Assembly (NCBI GenBank): GCA_015295835.1
Contig: DVEG01000020.1
Coordinates: 1 to 64,000 of the forward strand
Direction: 5' to 3'
Length of the DNA stretch: 64,000 nt
Origin: Oscillatoriaceae cyanobacterium M7585_C2015_266
Lineage (GTDB): Bacteria > Cyanobacteriota > Cyanobacteriia > Cyanobacteriales > Oscillatoriaceae
In this document: positions 45,664 through 55,530 of the stretch, piece by piece
Position numbering within the stretch: position 1 is the first letter of the stretch
How the letters are laid out: every line of letters begins with the position of its first letter
Notes under the pieces: generated by a model
What the model saw: only the letters and a program-made list of their open reading frames with translations
Databases searched by the model: none
Told to the model about the DNA's origin: nothing
Translations under genes and position numbers: made by a program

Positions 45664-46279
45664 ACCTATACAAACAGACAGCCCTACCACCAGTGTGTAG
45701 GCAGCTACCCGCGCGCCTGCAGATTTTTTAGTGCAAGAGCGCCTTTTTTCTTTGATTAGATTTTTTCAATCTTTATCGGGAAAAGTAAGATTTTTGACTG
45801 ACAAAATTTGCTTTTTTTTTTTAAATGCATTTCAAAAATACGCAAATCATAATTATTTGTAAAGACTATATTGGCTTGCGCGTGCCATTGAGAGCGTAGG
45901 CATTCACGGGAAAAACGCCCCTACAGTTTGTTAAGATAATATAACCAAAAAAATTGAAAAGTTATCAATATCTAGTAAAATTAGAGAGGTAAAAACCAGA
46001 AAGCAGCAGTAAGAGTAGGGAAAGCTTACAATTTTCGCTTTTGGCGCGGGTAATTGATTGCGGATTTCCTACGCTCCAGTGTAAGCTGGAATTGGTAAAA
46101 TAGTCGCAGTAGAAGAAAAAAATAACAAAGTAAGAGCCGCGAAGGCAAGTAGCTAAAGTACAATCTTCCCATGCAGAGATGGAGTTGAGCGCTGGCAGCT
46201 GCGTGCAGCTTTTCCCAGAAAGGGAATCTTGCACGCGTCGTACGGTAAGGAGACTCTGAACTCTGAAAGGGAAGAAAAT
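45664..46279. other. Long intergenic stretch without a supported gene
   Basis: About 600 bp. The right half (46150-46279) presumably carries the DHH gene promoter and leader. A pyrimidine/purine-skewed run at 45720-45830 is AT-rich. Minus-strand frames at 45965 and 46153 have no protein-like pattern. No RNA gene was recognised. Confidence 0.4.
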
Positions 46280-47656
46280 ATGAATTTCAGACGCGCTCGG
46301 GCGAGCGTCATGTTAATTTTTTCGTATAAAGTAGCATCTCTTATGGCATCTAATTCGCTCCCCTCATTGAATAGGCAGCGATCGAAAATCGAACCGTACC
46401 CAAAAGATGCAGAAAAGGAGTCTGGCTCAGTAAACGGAAACAAAATTCAGTTAAACGCAACTGAATCGTGCTTAGAGGAGCTAGCAATCAGCGGGGAAAC
46501 TTTAAAAATCCTGCCCAAAAGCACCGCCAAATCTCCCGATTTATCCCCTGAAGAAAAAATTGCAGCCCTACGGCACTTATTAGAGCAACACCGAAATCAG
46601 CGCCAATTGGTAATACTTCAAGACTTTCCCGACCCAGACGCCCTTTCCTGCGCTTGGGCATACAAATTAATCGCCCAGCAGTACGGTATACAATGTGATA
46701 TAGTCTACGCCGGTGCCCTCAGCCACCAAGAAAACATCGCCTTAGTTAAACTCACCGGCTTGCCCGTACAGCGCTGGAGCGTGGAAATAGCGAAAAACAA
46801 AGACTTATCTGTATATCATGGTTGTATATTAATTGACAACCAAGGGACTACCAGCGCTTTACTACCAATCGTACAAGCTGCAAGTCTACCAATTGCCGCT
46901 ATCATCGATCACCACAGCCCGCAAGGGAACCTAAATGCCGAGTTTGTAGATATCCGTCCTCAAATCCGCGCCACCGCTACTATTCTAACTCAGTACCTGC
47001 AAGCAGGATTGCTCAAGTTCGACAGCAGTATTGGCGAACATGTAAAGTGCGCTACAGCACTAATGCACGGGCTTCGTTCCGATACCGATGGGCTAAGACA
47101 AGCTCAAGAAGAAGATTTTTTAGCAGCTGCTTATCTGAGCCGATTTTGTGACAATCAGTTGCTCTCAGCCGTGCTACAGGCATCCCGTTCTAAACGGGTG
47201 ATGGATGTGATTGAGCGCAGCCTCAGAAACCGCTTCGTGCAAAATAATTTTTCTATTGCCGGTGTCGGCTACCTGCGGTATGAAGATCGCGACGCCATAC
47301 CCCAAGCCGCAGATTTCTTGCTGACGGAAGAAAATGTCCATACTGCTGTTGTTTATGGTATTGTCCACGATGAGGATGAAGATCTGGAAGTAGTTACGGG
47401 TTCTTTGCGTACTAATAAGCTAACCCTCGATCCTGACGAGTTTATTAAAGAAGCTTTTGGGCAAGATGCTTCAGGGCGCTTTTTTGGCGGCGGGCGATCG
47501 CTTGCTGGCGGCTTTGAAATTCCCATCGGCTTTCTTTCTGGCGGCAACGAAAATAAAGACTACGCCAAAATTAAGTGGGAAGTGTTCGATGCGCAAATTA
47601 AGCAAAAACTCCTAAAATTAGTCAGTCCTAAGGATAATATCATTCACGGGGAATAG
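46280..47656 (+). CDS. DHH-family phosphoesterase (NrnA/RecJ-like)
   Basis: 458 residues from ATG 46280 (weak GGAAG site); earlier and later Met codons (46229, 46343) are possible because the first 100 residues look poorly conserved. The catalytic DHH domain begins near residue 110: VILQDFPDPDALSCAWAYKL, ILIDNQGTT, and the DHH triad in AAIIDHHSPQGN. The DHHA1 domain near the end has FFGGGRSLAGGFEIPIGFL. Such enzymes degrade nanoRNA, pAp or cyclic-dinucleotide breakdown products. The long N-terminal extension is a cyanobacterial trait in my judgement, not proven. Confidence 0.85.
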   Translation: MNFRRARASVMLIFSYKVASLMASNSLPSLNRQRSKIEPYPKDAEKESGSVNGNKIQLNATESCLEELAISGETLKILPKSTAKSPDLSPEEKIAALRHLLEQHRNQRQLVILQDFPDPDALSCAWAYKLIAQQYGIQCDIVYAGALSHQENIALVKLTGLPVQRWSVEIAKNKDLSVYHGCILIDNQGTTSALLPIVQAASLPIAAIIDHHSPQGNLNAEFVDIRPQIRATATILTQYLQAGLLKFDSSIGEHVKCATALMHGLRSDTDGLRQAQEEDFLAAAYLSRFCDNQLLSAVLQASRSKRVMDVIERSLRNRFVQNNFSIAGVGYLRYEDRDAIPQAADFLLTEENVHTAVVYGIVHDEDEDLEVVTGSLRTNKLTLDPDEFIKEAFGQDASGRFFGGGRSLAGGFEIPIGFLSGGNENKDYAKIKWEVFDAQIKQKLLKLVSPKDNIIHGE

Positions 47657-47710
47657 AGCTTTTACGAGCACCAGTTAAAACTTAATACTGCCGCCAGTGT
47701 GTTTACAGGC

Positions 47711-48211
47711 ATGTCAGCTAAACTATATTTAATACGTCACGGCATTGCCGCCGAGGCGCAACCAGGTGAAAGCGACGAAGAGCGAGCACTCACCGCAGCA
47801 GGCGAGCGCAAAACCAGAAAAATTGCCAAGCACCTGCGAAAGCTCGACATCAATTTTGACTTAATTCTCACCAGCCCACTTGTTCGAGCTCGCCAAACCG
47901 CCGAAATTCTCCAAGCCGTAGGGCTATCCACAAAAATAGAAGAATTCCAAGATTTAGCACCCGGCGGCTACCTGGAAAATTGGCTGAGCTGGTTAAAAAA
48001 ATGGCGCCAAAACGGCGGCCATAGCTTAGCCCTCGTAGGTCACCAACCCGACTTAGCCAACTGGGCAGAAATTTTAGTCTGGGGCGAAGCACGAGAAAGA
48101 CTTATCCTCAAAAAAGCCGGTATCATCGGCTTGCAGCTCCCCGAAACTGAAACCCCCGTGGGTAATTGCTTAATGTTCTGGTTAGTCCCCCCCAAGTTAC
48201 TACTGGCATAG
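47711..48211 (+). CDS. sixA: SixA-type phosphohistidine phosphatase
   Basis: 166 residues from ATG 47711, giving MSAKLYLIRHGIAAEAQPGE. The RHG phosphatase motif is at residues 8-10. LTSPLVRARQTAEIL and LVGHQPDLANWAEIL supply the second Arg and His. It belongs to the short SixA branch of the histidine phosphatase superfamily, which dephosphorylates phosphohistidine in signalling proteins. It follows the DHH gene by 54 bp, possibly as one transcript. Confidence 0.88.
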   Translation: MSAKLYLIRHGIAAEAQPGESDEERALTAAGERKTRKIAKHLRKLDINFDLILTSPLVRARQTAEILQAVGLSTKIEEFQDLAPGGYLENWLSWLKKWRQNGGHSLALVGHQPDLANWAEILVWGEARERLILKKAGIIGLQLPETETPVGNCLMFWLVPPKLLLA

Positions 48212-48322
48212 GAGCGCAGTAAAGCAAGGTATTAAATGATTCTGGTAAAAAACTACTCAGAATCGGGTCGTCTGGTAAGTTAGCTTGAAGAGATAATTAA
48301 TTCGTGCCAAAGGGGGTCGGCT

Positions 48323-49480
48323 ATGACTGTAGCCAGCGAAATCAAGGCAACTTTTGAATTTAAGCCTGGTTTAGAAGGCGTTCCCGCCACCATGTCCAGT
48401 ATCAGCTTTGTAGATGGGCAAAAAGGCATATTGGAATATCGTGGCATTCCTATACAAGAACTAGCAGAAAAAAGTACCTTTTTGGAAACTTGTTATCTTT
48501 TAATATGGGGTGAACTGCCCACCAAACAAGAACTGGAAGCTTTTGAACACGAAATCCGCTACCACCGCCGCATTAAATATCGCATTCGGGATATGATGAA
48601 ATGCTTCCCGGAAAGCGGCCACCCAATGGACGCCCTGCAAGCTTGTGCGGCTGCCCTGGGTTTGTTCTACTCCCGTCGCGCTTTGGATGACCCAGCTTAT
48701 ATTCGCGCTGCCGTAGTGCGACTGTTGGCTAAAATTCCAACGATGGTGGCGGCTTTTCAGATGATGCGCAAAGGGAATGATCCTATCCAGCCCCGCGACG
48801 ACTTGGACTACTCCGCTAATTTTCTATACATGCTTACCGAGCAGGAACCCGATCCCCTAGCAGCGCGGGTGTTTGATATCTGCTTGATGCTACATGCCGA
48901 ACATACGATGAATGCTTCTACGTTTTCGGCACGGGTGACGGCTTCCACTCTCACTGATCCCTATGCAGTAGTCGCCTCAGCCGTCGGCACTCTAGCAGGC
49001 CCCTTGCATGGGGGTGCCAATGAAGAAGTGATGACTATGCTGGCAGAAATTGGCACAGTGGAAAATGTCCGCCCTTATGTGGAACATTGCATTCAGAACA
49101 AAAAGAAAATTATGGGCTTTGGTCACCGCGTCTACAAGGTGAAGGATCCACGGGCCACGATTCTGCAAAATTTGGCGGAAAAACTTTTTGAGAAGTTCGG
49201 GCGGGATAAGTATTATGATGTTGCTGTGGAGTTGGAAAAGGTTGTAGCGGAAAAATTGGGGCATAAGGGAATCTACGCAAATGTGGATTTCTATTCTGGT
49301 TTGGTTTACCGGAAGTTGGGAATTCCTGATGATTTGTTTACCCCCATTTTTGCGATCGCCCGCGTCGGCGGTTGGCTCGCTCACTGGAAGGAGCAACTCG
49401 CAGAAAACCGCATCTATCGTCCTACCCAAATTTATACCGGCTCTCACCAAGCTCCCTATGTTCCTATTGAGGAGCGCTAA
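48323..49480 (+). CDS. gltA: Citrate synthase
   Basis: 385 residues of a type II-like short citrate synthase. Active-site segments: LHAEHTMNASTFSARVTAST (first His), AGPLHGGANEEVMTML (second His), and KIMGFGHRVYKVKDPRATIL with the third His and Arg, plus NVDFYSGLVYRKLGIP with the catalytic Asp. It condenses acetyl-CoA and oxaloacetate, supplying carbon skeletons for nitrogen assimilation. ndhA begins 300 bp downstream, a common cyanobacterial neighbour. Confidence 0.96.
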   Translation: MTVASEIKATFEFKPGLEGVPATMSSISFVDGQKGILEYRGIPIQELAEKSTFLETCYLLIWGELPTKQELEAFEHEIRYHRRIKYRIRDMMKCFPESGHPMDALQACAAALGLFYSRRALDDPAYIRAAVVRLLAKIPTMVAAFQMMRKGNDPIQPRDDLDYSANFLYMLTEQEPDPLAARVFDICLMLHAEHTMNASTFSARVTASTLTDPYAVVASAVGTLAGPLHGGANEEVMTMLAEIGTVENVRPYVEHCIQNKKKIMGFGHRVYKVKDPRATILQNLAEKLFEKFGRDKYYDVAVELEKVVAEKLGHKGIYANVDFYSGLVYRKLGIPDDLFTPIFAIARVGGWLAHWKEQLAENRIYRPTQIYTGSHQAPYVPIEER

Positions 49481-49532
49481 AGTGAGCATTCTTCTAGAAA
49501 ACAGCTAGAAGATATATGCAATTTAAATGTAA

Positions 49533-49551
49533 AAGGGCGCCAAACGCCCTT
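49533..49551 (+). terminator. Stem-loop after gltA
   Basis: A 7-bp perfect stem AAGGGCG / CGCCCTT with a short CCAAA loop, 52 bp after the gltA stop. The T run is weak (TACTT). It separates gltA from the ndh operon. Confidence 0.6.
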
Positions 49552-49781
49552 ACTTAAAAGAGATAAATAAAAAATTTTTTAATAAATAACTAAAAAAATA
49601 TAAGCGAGCGCACAAAAGTAAATAAAAATAAAGTTGATTTTATATATATTTATAATAAAAATTTACAATACCCAAAACAGGCTGGATATTGTCGACATAA
49701 TTTTCTAGCGTATCCAGGCAGCGATATACTAATCAATGAGGCAGTAAAAAAACTTAACAATCTGTGAGCGAAATCGGAAAA

Positions 49782-50900
49782 ATGAACCCAGGAATCGACC
49801 TGCAAGCAAGCTTTATACAAACGCTCGTGGATTTGGGCGTACCAGCAGAGCTTGCCAAAGTAATCTGGATGCCGCTACCAATGCTACTGATGCTAGTAGC
49901 AGCAACCGTGGGCGTATTGGTTGCCGTATGGCTAGAACGAAAAATATCAGCCGCAGCCCAACAGCGGATAGGTCCAGAATATGCTGGCCCTTTAGGCGTG
50001 CTACAGCCAGCAGCCGACGGGTTAAAGCTACTATTCAAGGAAGACGTGGTACCGACAAAATCCGATCCCCTGCTCTTTACATTGGGGCCAATGATTGTCG
50101 TCATTCCAGTATTTCTATCCTACCTATTCGTACCCTTCGGACAAAACCTAATCATCGGCAATATCGGAATGGCGGCATTCCTGTGGATTGCACTATCTAG
50201 CGTGCAGCCAATTGGCTTGCTGATGTCAGGCTATGCCTCAAACAACAAATATTCCCTACTAGGAGGATTGCGAGCAGCCGCTCAGTCAATCAGCTACGAA
50301 ATACCCTTAGCCCTGAGCATACTGGCGATCGCAATGATGTCCAATAGCCTCAGCACAATCGACATAGTGCAACAGCAATCAGGCTATGGCATCCTCGGCT
50401 GGAATATCTGGCGTCAACCCGTAGGCTTCATCATCTTCTGGATTGCAGCCCTCGCTGAATGCGAACGATTACCCTTTGACTTACCCGAAGCCGAAGAAGA
50501 ACTCGTCGCCGGCTACCAAACCGAATATGCAGGCATGAAATTTGCCCTCTATTACCTCGCTTCCTACGTGAATCTAGTCCTCTCCTCCCTGCTAGTAGCC
50601 GTGCTTTACTTTGGAGGCTGGGAATTTCCTATCCCTGTAGGAGTAATTGCCAATTGGCTCGGCGTCAGCGAAACAACACCCTGGTTGCAAATAATTACTG
50701 CAACTCTGGGCATCACCATGACCCTGCTCAAAGCTTACTTCTTCATCTTCCTGGCAATCCTACTGCGCTGGACAGTTCCCCGCGTACGCATTGACCAACT
50801 ACTGGACCTCGGCTGGAAATTCCTCCTGCCAGTAGGGCTAGTCAACCTGCTACTCACCGCCGCCCTCAAACTCGCCTTTCCCTTTGCCTTTGGCGGATAA
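49782..50900 (+). CDS. ndhA: NAD(P)H-quinone oxidoreductase subunit 1
   Basis: 372 residues from ATG 49782, which gives the family N-terminus [11 protein letters not shown]; the frame opens at GTG 49764, adding six residues. Eight membrane helices and the quinone-site loops are typical of Ndh[52 protein letters not shown] and [20 protein letters not shown]. It is a core membrane subunit of cyanobacterial NDH-1, working in respiration and cyclic electron flow. First gene of the ndhA-I-G-E operon. Confidence 0.97.
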   Translation: MNPGIDLQASFIQTLVDLGVPAELAKVIWMPLPMLLMLVAATVGVLVAVWLERKISAAAQQRIGPEYAGPLGVLQPAADGLKLLFKEDVVPTKSDPLLFTLGPMIVVIPVFLSYLFVPFGQNLIIGNIGMAAFLWIALSSVQPIGLLMSGYASNNKYSLLGGLRAAAQSISYEIPLALSILAIAMMSNSLSTIDIVQQQSGYGILGWNIWRQPVGFIIFWIAALAECERLPFDLPEAEEELVAGYQTEYAGMKFALYYLASYVNLVLSSLLVAVLYFGGWEFPIPVGVIANWLGVSETTPWLQIITATLGITMTLLKAYFFIFLAILLRWTVPRVRIDQLLDLGWKFLLPVGLVNLLLTAALKLAFPFAFGG

Positions 50901-50971
50901 CAACTAACAGCAAAAAGCCCAATTTCTATTTACATTTACCCCTATCCCCCTTACCCACTTAGCAAAAAATC

Positions 50972-51574
50972 ATGTTTAAATTCCTCAAGCAAGTAGGCGA
51001 CTACAGCAAAGAAGCTATTCAAGCCGCAAAATATATCGGTCAAGGATTATCCGTTACCTTTGACCACATGCGTCGCCGCCCGATAACAGTACAATACCCC
51101 TACGAAAAACTTATCCCCTCCGAACGCTTCCGGGGACGAATTCACTTCGAATTTGATAAGTGCATTGCCTGCGAAGTGTGCGTGCGAGTATGTCCCATCA
51201 ACTTGCCTGTAGTCGACTGGGAATTTAATAAAGAAACAAAGAAAAAACAACTCAAGCACTACAGCATAGACTTTGGTGTCTGCATCTTCTGCGGCAATTG
51301 CGTCGAATATTGCCCCACTAACTGCTTGTCAATGACAGAAGAATACGAACTCGCTGTCTATGATCGTCACGAATTAAATTACGATAATGTCGCCCTCGGT
51401 CGCTTACCATACAAAGTAACAATGGATCCAATGGTAACGCCCCTACGAGAGTTCGCTTATTTGCCTAAAGGCATTAATGAACCTCATGATTTGCCACCCA
51501 ATAGCCAACGCGCAGGTAAGCGTCCAGAGGAAATCCTGGAACAATTGGAAAAAAACGAAACGGCGAAGAGTTAG
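50972..51574 (+). CDS. ndhI: NAD(P)H-quinone oxidoreductase subunit I
   Basis: 200 residues with two 4Fe-4S motifs: [16 protein letters not shown] and [16 protein letters not shown], around residues 64-75 and 104-115. These form clusters N6a/N6b that pass electrons to the quinone site beside NdhA. The C-terminal [20 protein letters not shown] tail is typical for cyanobacteria and chloroplasts. It follows ndhA by 71 bp. Confidence 0.97.
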   Translation: MFKFLKQVGDYSKEAIQAAKYIGQGLSVTFDHMRRRPITVQYPYEKLIPSERFRGRIHFEFDKCIACEVCVRVCPINLPVVDWEFNKETKKKQLKHYSIDFGVCIFCGNCVEYCPTNCLSMTEEYELAVYDRHELNYDNVALGRLPYKVTMDPMVTPLREFAYLPKGINEPHDLPPNSQRAGKRPEEILEQLEKNETAKS

Positions 51575-51659
51575 TATTTGTACCCAGAGCGCGCGATCGC
51601 AGATCGCTTTTGTCTAAAACACAAACCACATTCCCACACTCTTACAAAGGATATTGACA

Positions 51660-52280
51660 GTGAATTTAGCCGAAGGCGTTCAAATAGTATCTTTTGGCTT
51701 GCTGGCTTTAATGATGATAGCAGCCGCCCTGGGAGTCGTACTCTTATCTAATATCGTCTACTCGGCATTTCTGCTGGGAGTCGTCTTCATCAGTATTGCC
51801 GGTATGTACCTGTTGTTAAATGCAGACTTTGTTGCCGCTGCTCAGGTATTAATTTACGTAGGGGCGGTTAATGTCCTGATTCTCTTTGCTATCATGCTCG
51901 TCAACAAACGTCAGGATTTCCCTCCCCTCCCCGGTGCCTCCCTACGTAAGGGAGCAACAGCCTTGATTTGTTTTGGCTTGTTTGCCCTTTTGGGCACAAT
52001 GGTTTTATCTACCCCCTGGCTAATCTCCGCCAACCCTGCAGCTGGCGATACTTCGATCGTGCGAATTGGAGAACATTTCTTCAGCGACTTTTTGTTGCCT
52101 TTCGAGCTGGCTTCTATCTTGCTGCTGATGGCAATGATGGGAGCGATCGTTTTGGCACGGCGGGAATTGCTGCCAGATGAGGTAAGCACACAATTACCTC
52201 AGCAGCCGCCATTACTGACTCTGCCCGAACGCCCACGGGAATTAGTGGCAGCAAAAGAAACCTCTACCCCCAAGAATTAA
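51660..52280 (+). CDS. ndhG: NAD(P)H-quinone oxidoreductase subunit 6
   Basis: 206 residues. GTG 51660 is preferred: AAAGGA lies eight bases upstream and the product begins MNLAEGVQIVSFGLLALMM as in the family; a TTG at 51654 is too close to the site. Five membrane helices include VVLLSNIVYSAFLLGVVFIS and AAQVLIYVGAVNVLILFAIM, the proton-channel elements of the NDH-1 membrane arm. The hydrophilic C-terminus is short. Confidence 0.95.
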   Translation: MNLAEGVQIVSFGLLALMMIAAALGVVLLSNIVYSAFLLGVVFISIAGMYLLLNADFVAAAQVLIYVGAVNVLILFAIMLVNKRQDFPPLPGASLRKGATALICFGLFALLGTMVLSTPWLISANPAAGDTSIVRIGEHFFSDFLLPFELASILLLMAMMGAIVLARRELLPDEVSTQLPQQPPLLTLPERPRELVAAKETSTPKN

Positions 52281-52334
52281 ATGAAATAGCAATTTCTCAA
52301 GCAGTAATTTTAACGTTTAGTGAATCAGAAATTC

Positions 52335-52646
52335 ATGCACCTGCAACTTCAGTATTTTCTTTTATTAGCAGCAGCACTTTTTTGCATTGGCATCTACGGC
52401 TTGATTACCAGCCGCAACGCCGTTCGGGTGTTGATGTCTATTGAGTTACTGCTTAATGCAGTTAATCTCAATCTCATGGGATTTTCCAATTATCTAGACC
52501 CACAAAATATCAAGGGTCAGGTGTTCACAATATTCGTGATTACAGTGGCTGCGGCTGAAGCAGCCGTGGGTTTGGCTATAGTGCTGGCAATCTATCGCAA
52601 CCGTAATACAGTAGATATGGAGCAGTTTAATCTGCTCAAGTGGTAA
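52335..52646 (+). CDS. ndhE: NAD(P)H-quinone oxidoreductase subunit 4L
   Basis: 103 residues from ATG 52335 ([19 protein letters not shown]); a GTG at 52320 would add five residues. Three membrane helices with [20 protein letters not shown] and FSNYLDPQ are the NdhE hallmarks, including the conserved Glu of helix 2. It lies 54 bp after ndhG and completes the ndhA-I-G-E operon; a strong hairpin follows. Confidence 0.95.
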   Translation: MHLQLQYFLLLAAALFCIGIYGLITSRNAVRVLMSIELLLNAVNLNLMGFSNYLDPQNIKGQVFTIFVITVAAAEAAVGLAIVLAIYRNRNTVDMEQFNLLKW

Positions 52647-52656
52647 AATTTTCGTT

Positions 52657-52678
52657 TTCCCAGGCACGCGCCTGGGAA
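52657..52678 (+). terminator. Terminator of the ndh operon
   Basis: A 9-bp perfect GC-rich stem TTCCCAGGC / GCCTGGGAA with an ACGC loop, 10 bp after the ndhE stop; the downstream sequence is A-rich rather than T-rich, so on this strand the T tract is weak. Confidence 0.65.
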
Positions 52679-52747
52679 TTAAGAAAAAAATATTTAAGAT
52701 AAGAAAATTCTAGCTATTTTTCTAAAAACTCTATAAAATTAGAGGAC

Positions 52748-53668
52748 GTGGAGTTAAAGCAGGTTATTATTGCTCATAAATCAGGAGATACTTTAAGCCG
52801 ACGCTCTGCAGAAAAATGCGCCGCATCCCTGGAAAAACGAGGCTGTCGCGTTTTAATGGGACCGAGCGGCCCAAAAGATAATCCCTACCCGGTTTTTTTG
52901 GCGTCAGCAACACAAAGGATCGATATGGCCCTAGTGTTGGGGGGAGATGGCACGGCTCTGGCAGCAGCTAGGCAGCTTTCAAGTGATGGCATTCCGATTT
53001 TGGCAGTAAATGTGGGGGGGCATCTGGGATTTTTGACAGAACCCGCTGAGTTATTTCAAGAAATTGAACAGGTTTGGGAGCGGCTGGAAGAAGATCGCTA
53101 TGCGATTCAACGGCGAATGATGCTACAAGCAACGGTGTTTGACGGCGATCGCTCTAACCACGAACCAGCAAGCGAGCGCTTCCTAGCACTCAATGAAATG
53201 TGTGTTAAACCCGCTGCTGTAGATCGAATGCTAACTTCGATTCTGGAAATGGAAGTAGACGGCGAGGTGGTAGATCAATATCAGGGAGATGGTCTGATTG
53301 TGGCAACTCCTACAGGTTCTACTTGCTACACTGCATCCGCTAATGGTCCAATTATCCACGACGGCATGCAGGCGATCGCCGTCACTCCCATTTGTCCCCT
53401 CAGTCTTTCTAGCCGCCCTATCGTCTTGCCGGCAGGTTCCGTCGTCAGCATTTGGCCCCTCGCTGATCGCGACCTCAGCACTAAGTTATGGATGGATGGC
53501 GTCCTCGCTACCTCAATTTGGCCAGGACAGCGGGTAGACGTGCAAATGGCAGACTGTCAGGCAAAATTTATTATCCTACGAGAAAATTATTCCTACTACC
53601 AAATCCTGCGAGATAAACTCCAATGGGCAGGCGCAAGAATTCGTTACAATAACGAACACCGCAATTAA
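52748..53668 (+). CDS. nadK: NAD kinase
   Basis: 306 residues starting at GTG with AGAGGA close upstream. The catalytic GGDG is in LVLGGDGTALAAARQL around residue 62, followed by ILAVNVGGHLGFLTEP. The NAD-binding NE/D region LNEMCVKPAA and GLIVATPTGSTCYTASANGP, CPLSLSSRPIVLP complete the family. It phosphorylates NAD to NADP. Cyanobacteria commonly have two NAD kinases; this ~306-residue form is one. It lies 101 bp after ndhE behind a hairpin. Confidence 0.95.
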   Translation: MELKQVIIAHKSGDTLSRRSAEKCAASLEKRGCRVLMGPSGPKDNPYPVFLASATQRIDMALVLGGDGTALAAARQLSSDGIPILAVNVGGHLGFLTEPAELFQEIEQVWERLEEDRYAIQRRMMLQATVFDGDRSNHEPASERFLALNEMCVKPAAVDRMLTSILEMEVDGEVVDQYQGDGLIVATPTGSTCYTASANGPIIHDGMQAIAVTPICPLSLSSRPIVLPAGSVVSIWPLADRDLSTKLWMDGVLATSIWPGQRVDVQMADCQAKFIILRENYSYYQILRDKLQWAGARIRYNNEHRN

Positions 53669-53715
53669 GTTAAACAGAAACTACAGCATCCCCTCCTTAG
53701 TTAAAAATTGGAATA

Positions 53716-54780
53716 TCACTTTTTATTTGATGAAAGACTGAGACGAACAGAGCGATCAGAACTTTGAAATTTAAAAGGAATATCTAACTCCTTGCAGAAA
53801 TCAGCCACTAAAACATAAGTCACCTTGTTAAAAATAATACCTTGCATGAAAGGACGAGCAGGATGGGTAGAGTCGCTGATGATTTCTCCTCTGGCATCTT
53901 GAGGACGGTTCATGTAAATATCAACTACTCGGTATCCTAAAATAACAGGAGAATCAGCCAAATACTTGGGTTGAAATTTATCTGTCAATAAATTAATATA
54001 GCCAAGTTCGCTATTAACACTCAGCGGAATTCCAAAAGCAGCAGTCAGTTTGGAAAGCTGAACGTAACAGCGATTGTCTGATAAAATGTAACCTGTGGCA
54101 ATAACCTGAGAATCAAGATAAACTTTGCATTCATTAGGTTGAGCAGGAGAGTTGCTTTTAATACTAATCTCAGGAACGTCCATTTGGCTGAGATATTTTT
54201 TGATTTTATCTCGTAAGATAAAACCTCCTTCACCTCGGCGCTCGCTCGGTTTGAGTTGCCACAAATCCCAGCGTTCAAAAAATCCAGCAGGCCATCCGTC
54301 AAACCAAAAATCGGGGCCATAGTTTTCATGAGGCATTCCCAAAGCGCGAGCTTTAGCAACATAGCGTTCAGCTTGTGGAGTAGAAGTGGGATAACTCCAC
54401 TCGGAGACTTGCTTGACTTTTTCTAAGGGAAAATCTCGATTTGCTGCCGCTTCCGCGTGAGTCATGACGCGGTAAATATTAATTTCGTCTGGTTTCCAAC
54501 CTAATTGAAAAGCAAGTAGAGCGACTTCCTTGCACATATTTTCAATTTGAATAGCTGTGGGAGGATAATCATCCCAACCCCTTTCACCCATACAAGCGAT
54601 CGCGATCGCAACTGACTCTTCATTGCGTCCGGCAGTGTGAGCTTTGAGGGGCTGATCATAGCCAGTTAGGCGTTTGACACTACCATTTCCCAAAATAACT
54701 GTATGATAGTGTCCAGGTTCTGCCCAGTCATAAGAGGTGCCAGTCCAGTGTAAGTAAATTTTTTTGATATTTTGAGCCAT
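53716..54780 (-). CDS. N-acetylmuramoyl-L-alanine amidase-like protein
   Basis: 354 residues without a signal peptide. The N-terminal amidase_2/PGRP domain (about 1-150) has IYLHWTGTS, KAHTAGRNEESVAIAIACMG and YRVMTHAEAA, giving candidate zinc-binding histidines. The C-terminal part (about 220-350) looks like a copper-amine-oxidase-N/stalk-like domain (GYILSDNRCYVQLSKLTAAF, PLSVNSELGYINLL) with a repeated layout. It would cleave the lactyl-peptide bond of peptidoglycan; lack of an export signal leaves its location open. Confidence 0.82.
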   Translation of the reverse strand: MAQNIKKIYLHWTGTSYDWAEPGHYHTVILGNGSVKRLTGYDQPLKAHTAGRNEESVAIAIACMGERGWDDYPPTAIQIENMCKEVALLAFQLGWKPDEINIYRVMTHAEAAANRDFPLEKVKQVSEWSYPTSTPQAERYVAKARALGMPHENYGPDFWFDGWPAGFFERWDLWQLKPSERRGEGGFILRDKIKKYLSQMDVPEISIKSNSPAQPNECKVYLDSQVIATGYILSDNRCYVQLSKLTAAFGIPLSVNSELGYINLLTDKFQPKYLADSPVILGYRVVDIYMNRPQDARGEIISDSTHPARPFMQGIIFNKVTYVLVADFCKELDIPFKFQSSDRSVRLSLSSNKK

Positions 54781-55530
54781 TTGAGAGGTTATTGGTGGAA
54801 AGAAAGCAAAAACTTAGGCGGGCTAGTTGGTAAGACGGTTTTTCAATATTGACTGCCGCACTTATTCCAGCCCTTTAGATTTTCTATACGTCTGCTTGTT
54901 TCCTTTATCCGTAAGGCATCGCTTCTAGGCAACTAGAAATATTGAAATAAGCGGTGTTTTGAAAGCGATCGCAATTATTTTTGCTAAATACTTGAAAATA
55001 TTTATTTTAAAAACAACAGCCTTATATTTTTAATTTTTTAAAGCTTGCAGACACTATTTTTGAATCATTTGAGAAGAGGAAAATAAAATGGGAAATAATA
55101 GCAAGCAGACGAAGGCTTGAAAAAACACGCAGTAATCTCACGGTAGCTGGCTTCAAGGACAAAAAATTACTCTTTTTCCAAGATAAAATACCTTCTGGAG
55201 ATAAGAATCAAGATTAGGGGAATAAAGAATGAAAGAGTATAGTAGGTTGAGGGTTTTGGCGGCAGGTGCTTGACAAAAAGCAGTTATGAGGCCATCCAGG
55301 GGTTTGAAAACAAATCCCAGTGTAAGGGGCGATTGTGCTGCGCACAGACTTTGCCAAGACATCAGGCTATAGCTGGGTTGGCAGCATGACGATCTTCTCT
55401 TACTCCGATACAATAACAAAGATATCTTGCCCGAAAACCCTACAACACTAAAACTCGTTTCCTATACAACTAGGATGCGAACTATTTCGTGCCATAATCA
55501 AGCAAAAACAGCTAGGGGCTTTCCGCTATT
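54781..55530. other. 750-bp stretch without a recognised gene
   Basis: Includes the divergent promoters of the amidase (minus) and WD40-kinase (plus) genes. The left half is AT-rich with one HIP1 site near 54965. The right half has a minus-strand frame (55153-55419) with some regularity (FKPLDGLITAFCQAPAAKTL) but no family or ribosome site. No RNA was recognised. Confidence 0.4.

Noticed and set aside
45965-46443. Minus-strand frames near 46000-46443
   Set aside because: No family-like segments, no ribosome site; the second overlaps the DHH gene.
55153-55419. 88-residue minus-strand frame in the 750-bp spacer
   Set aside because: Some regularity but no family, no ribosome site and unusual composition; may be a decayed gene, cannot support it.
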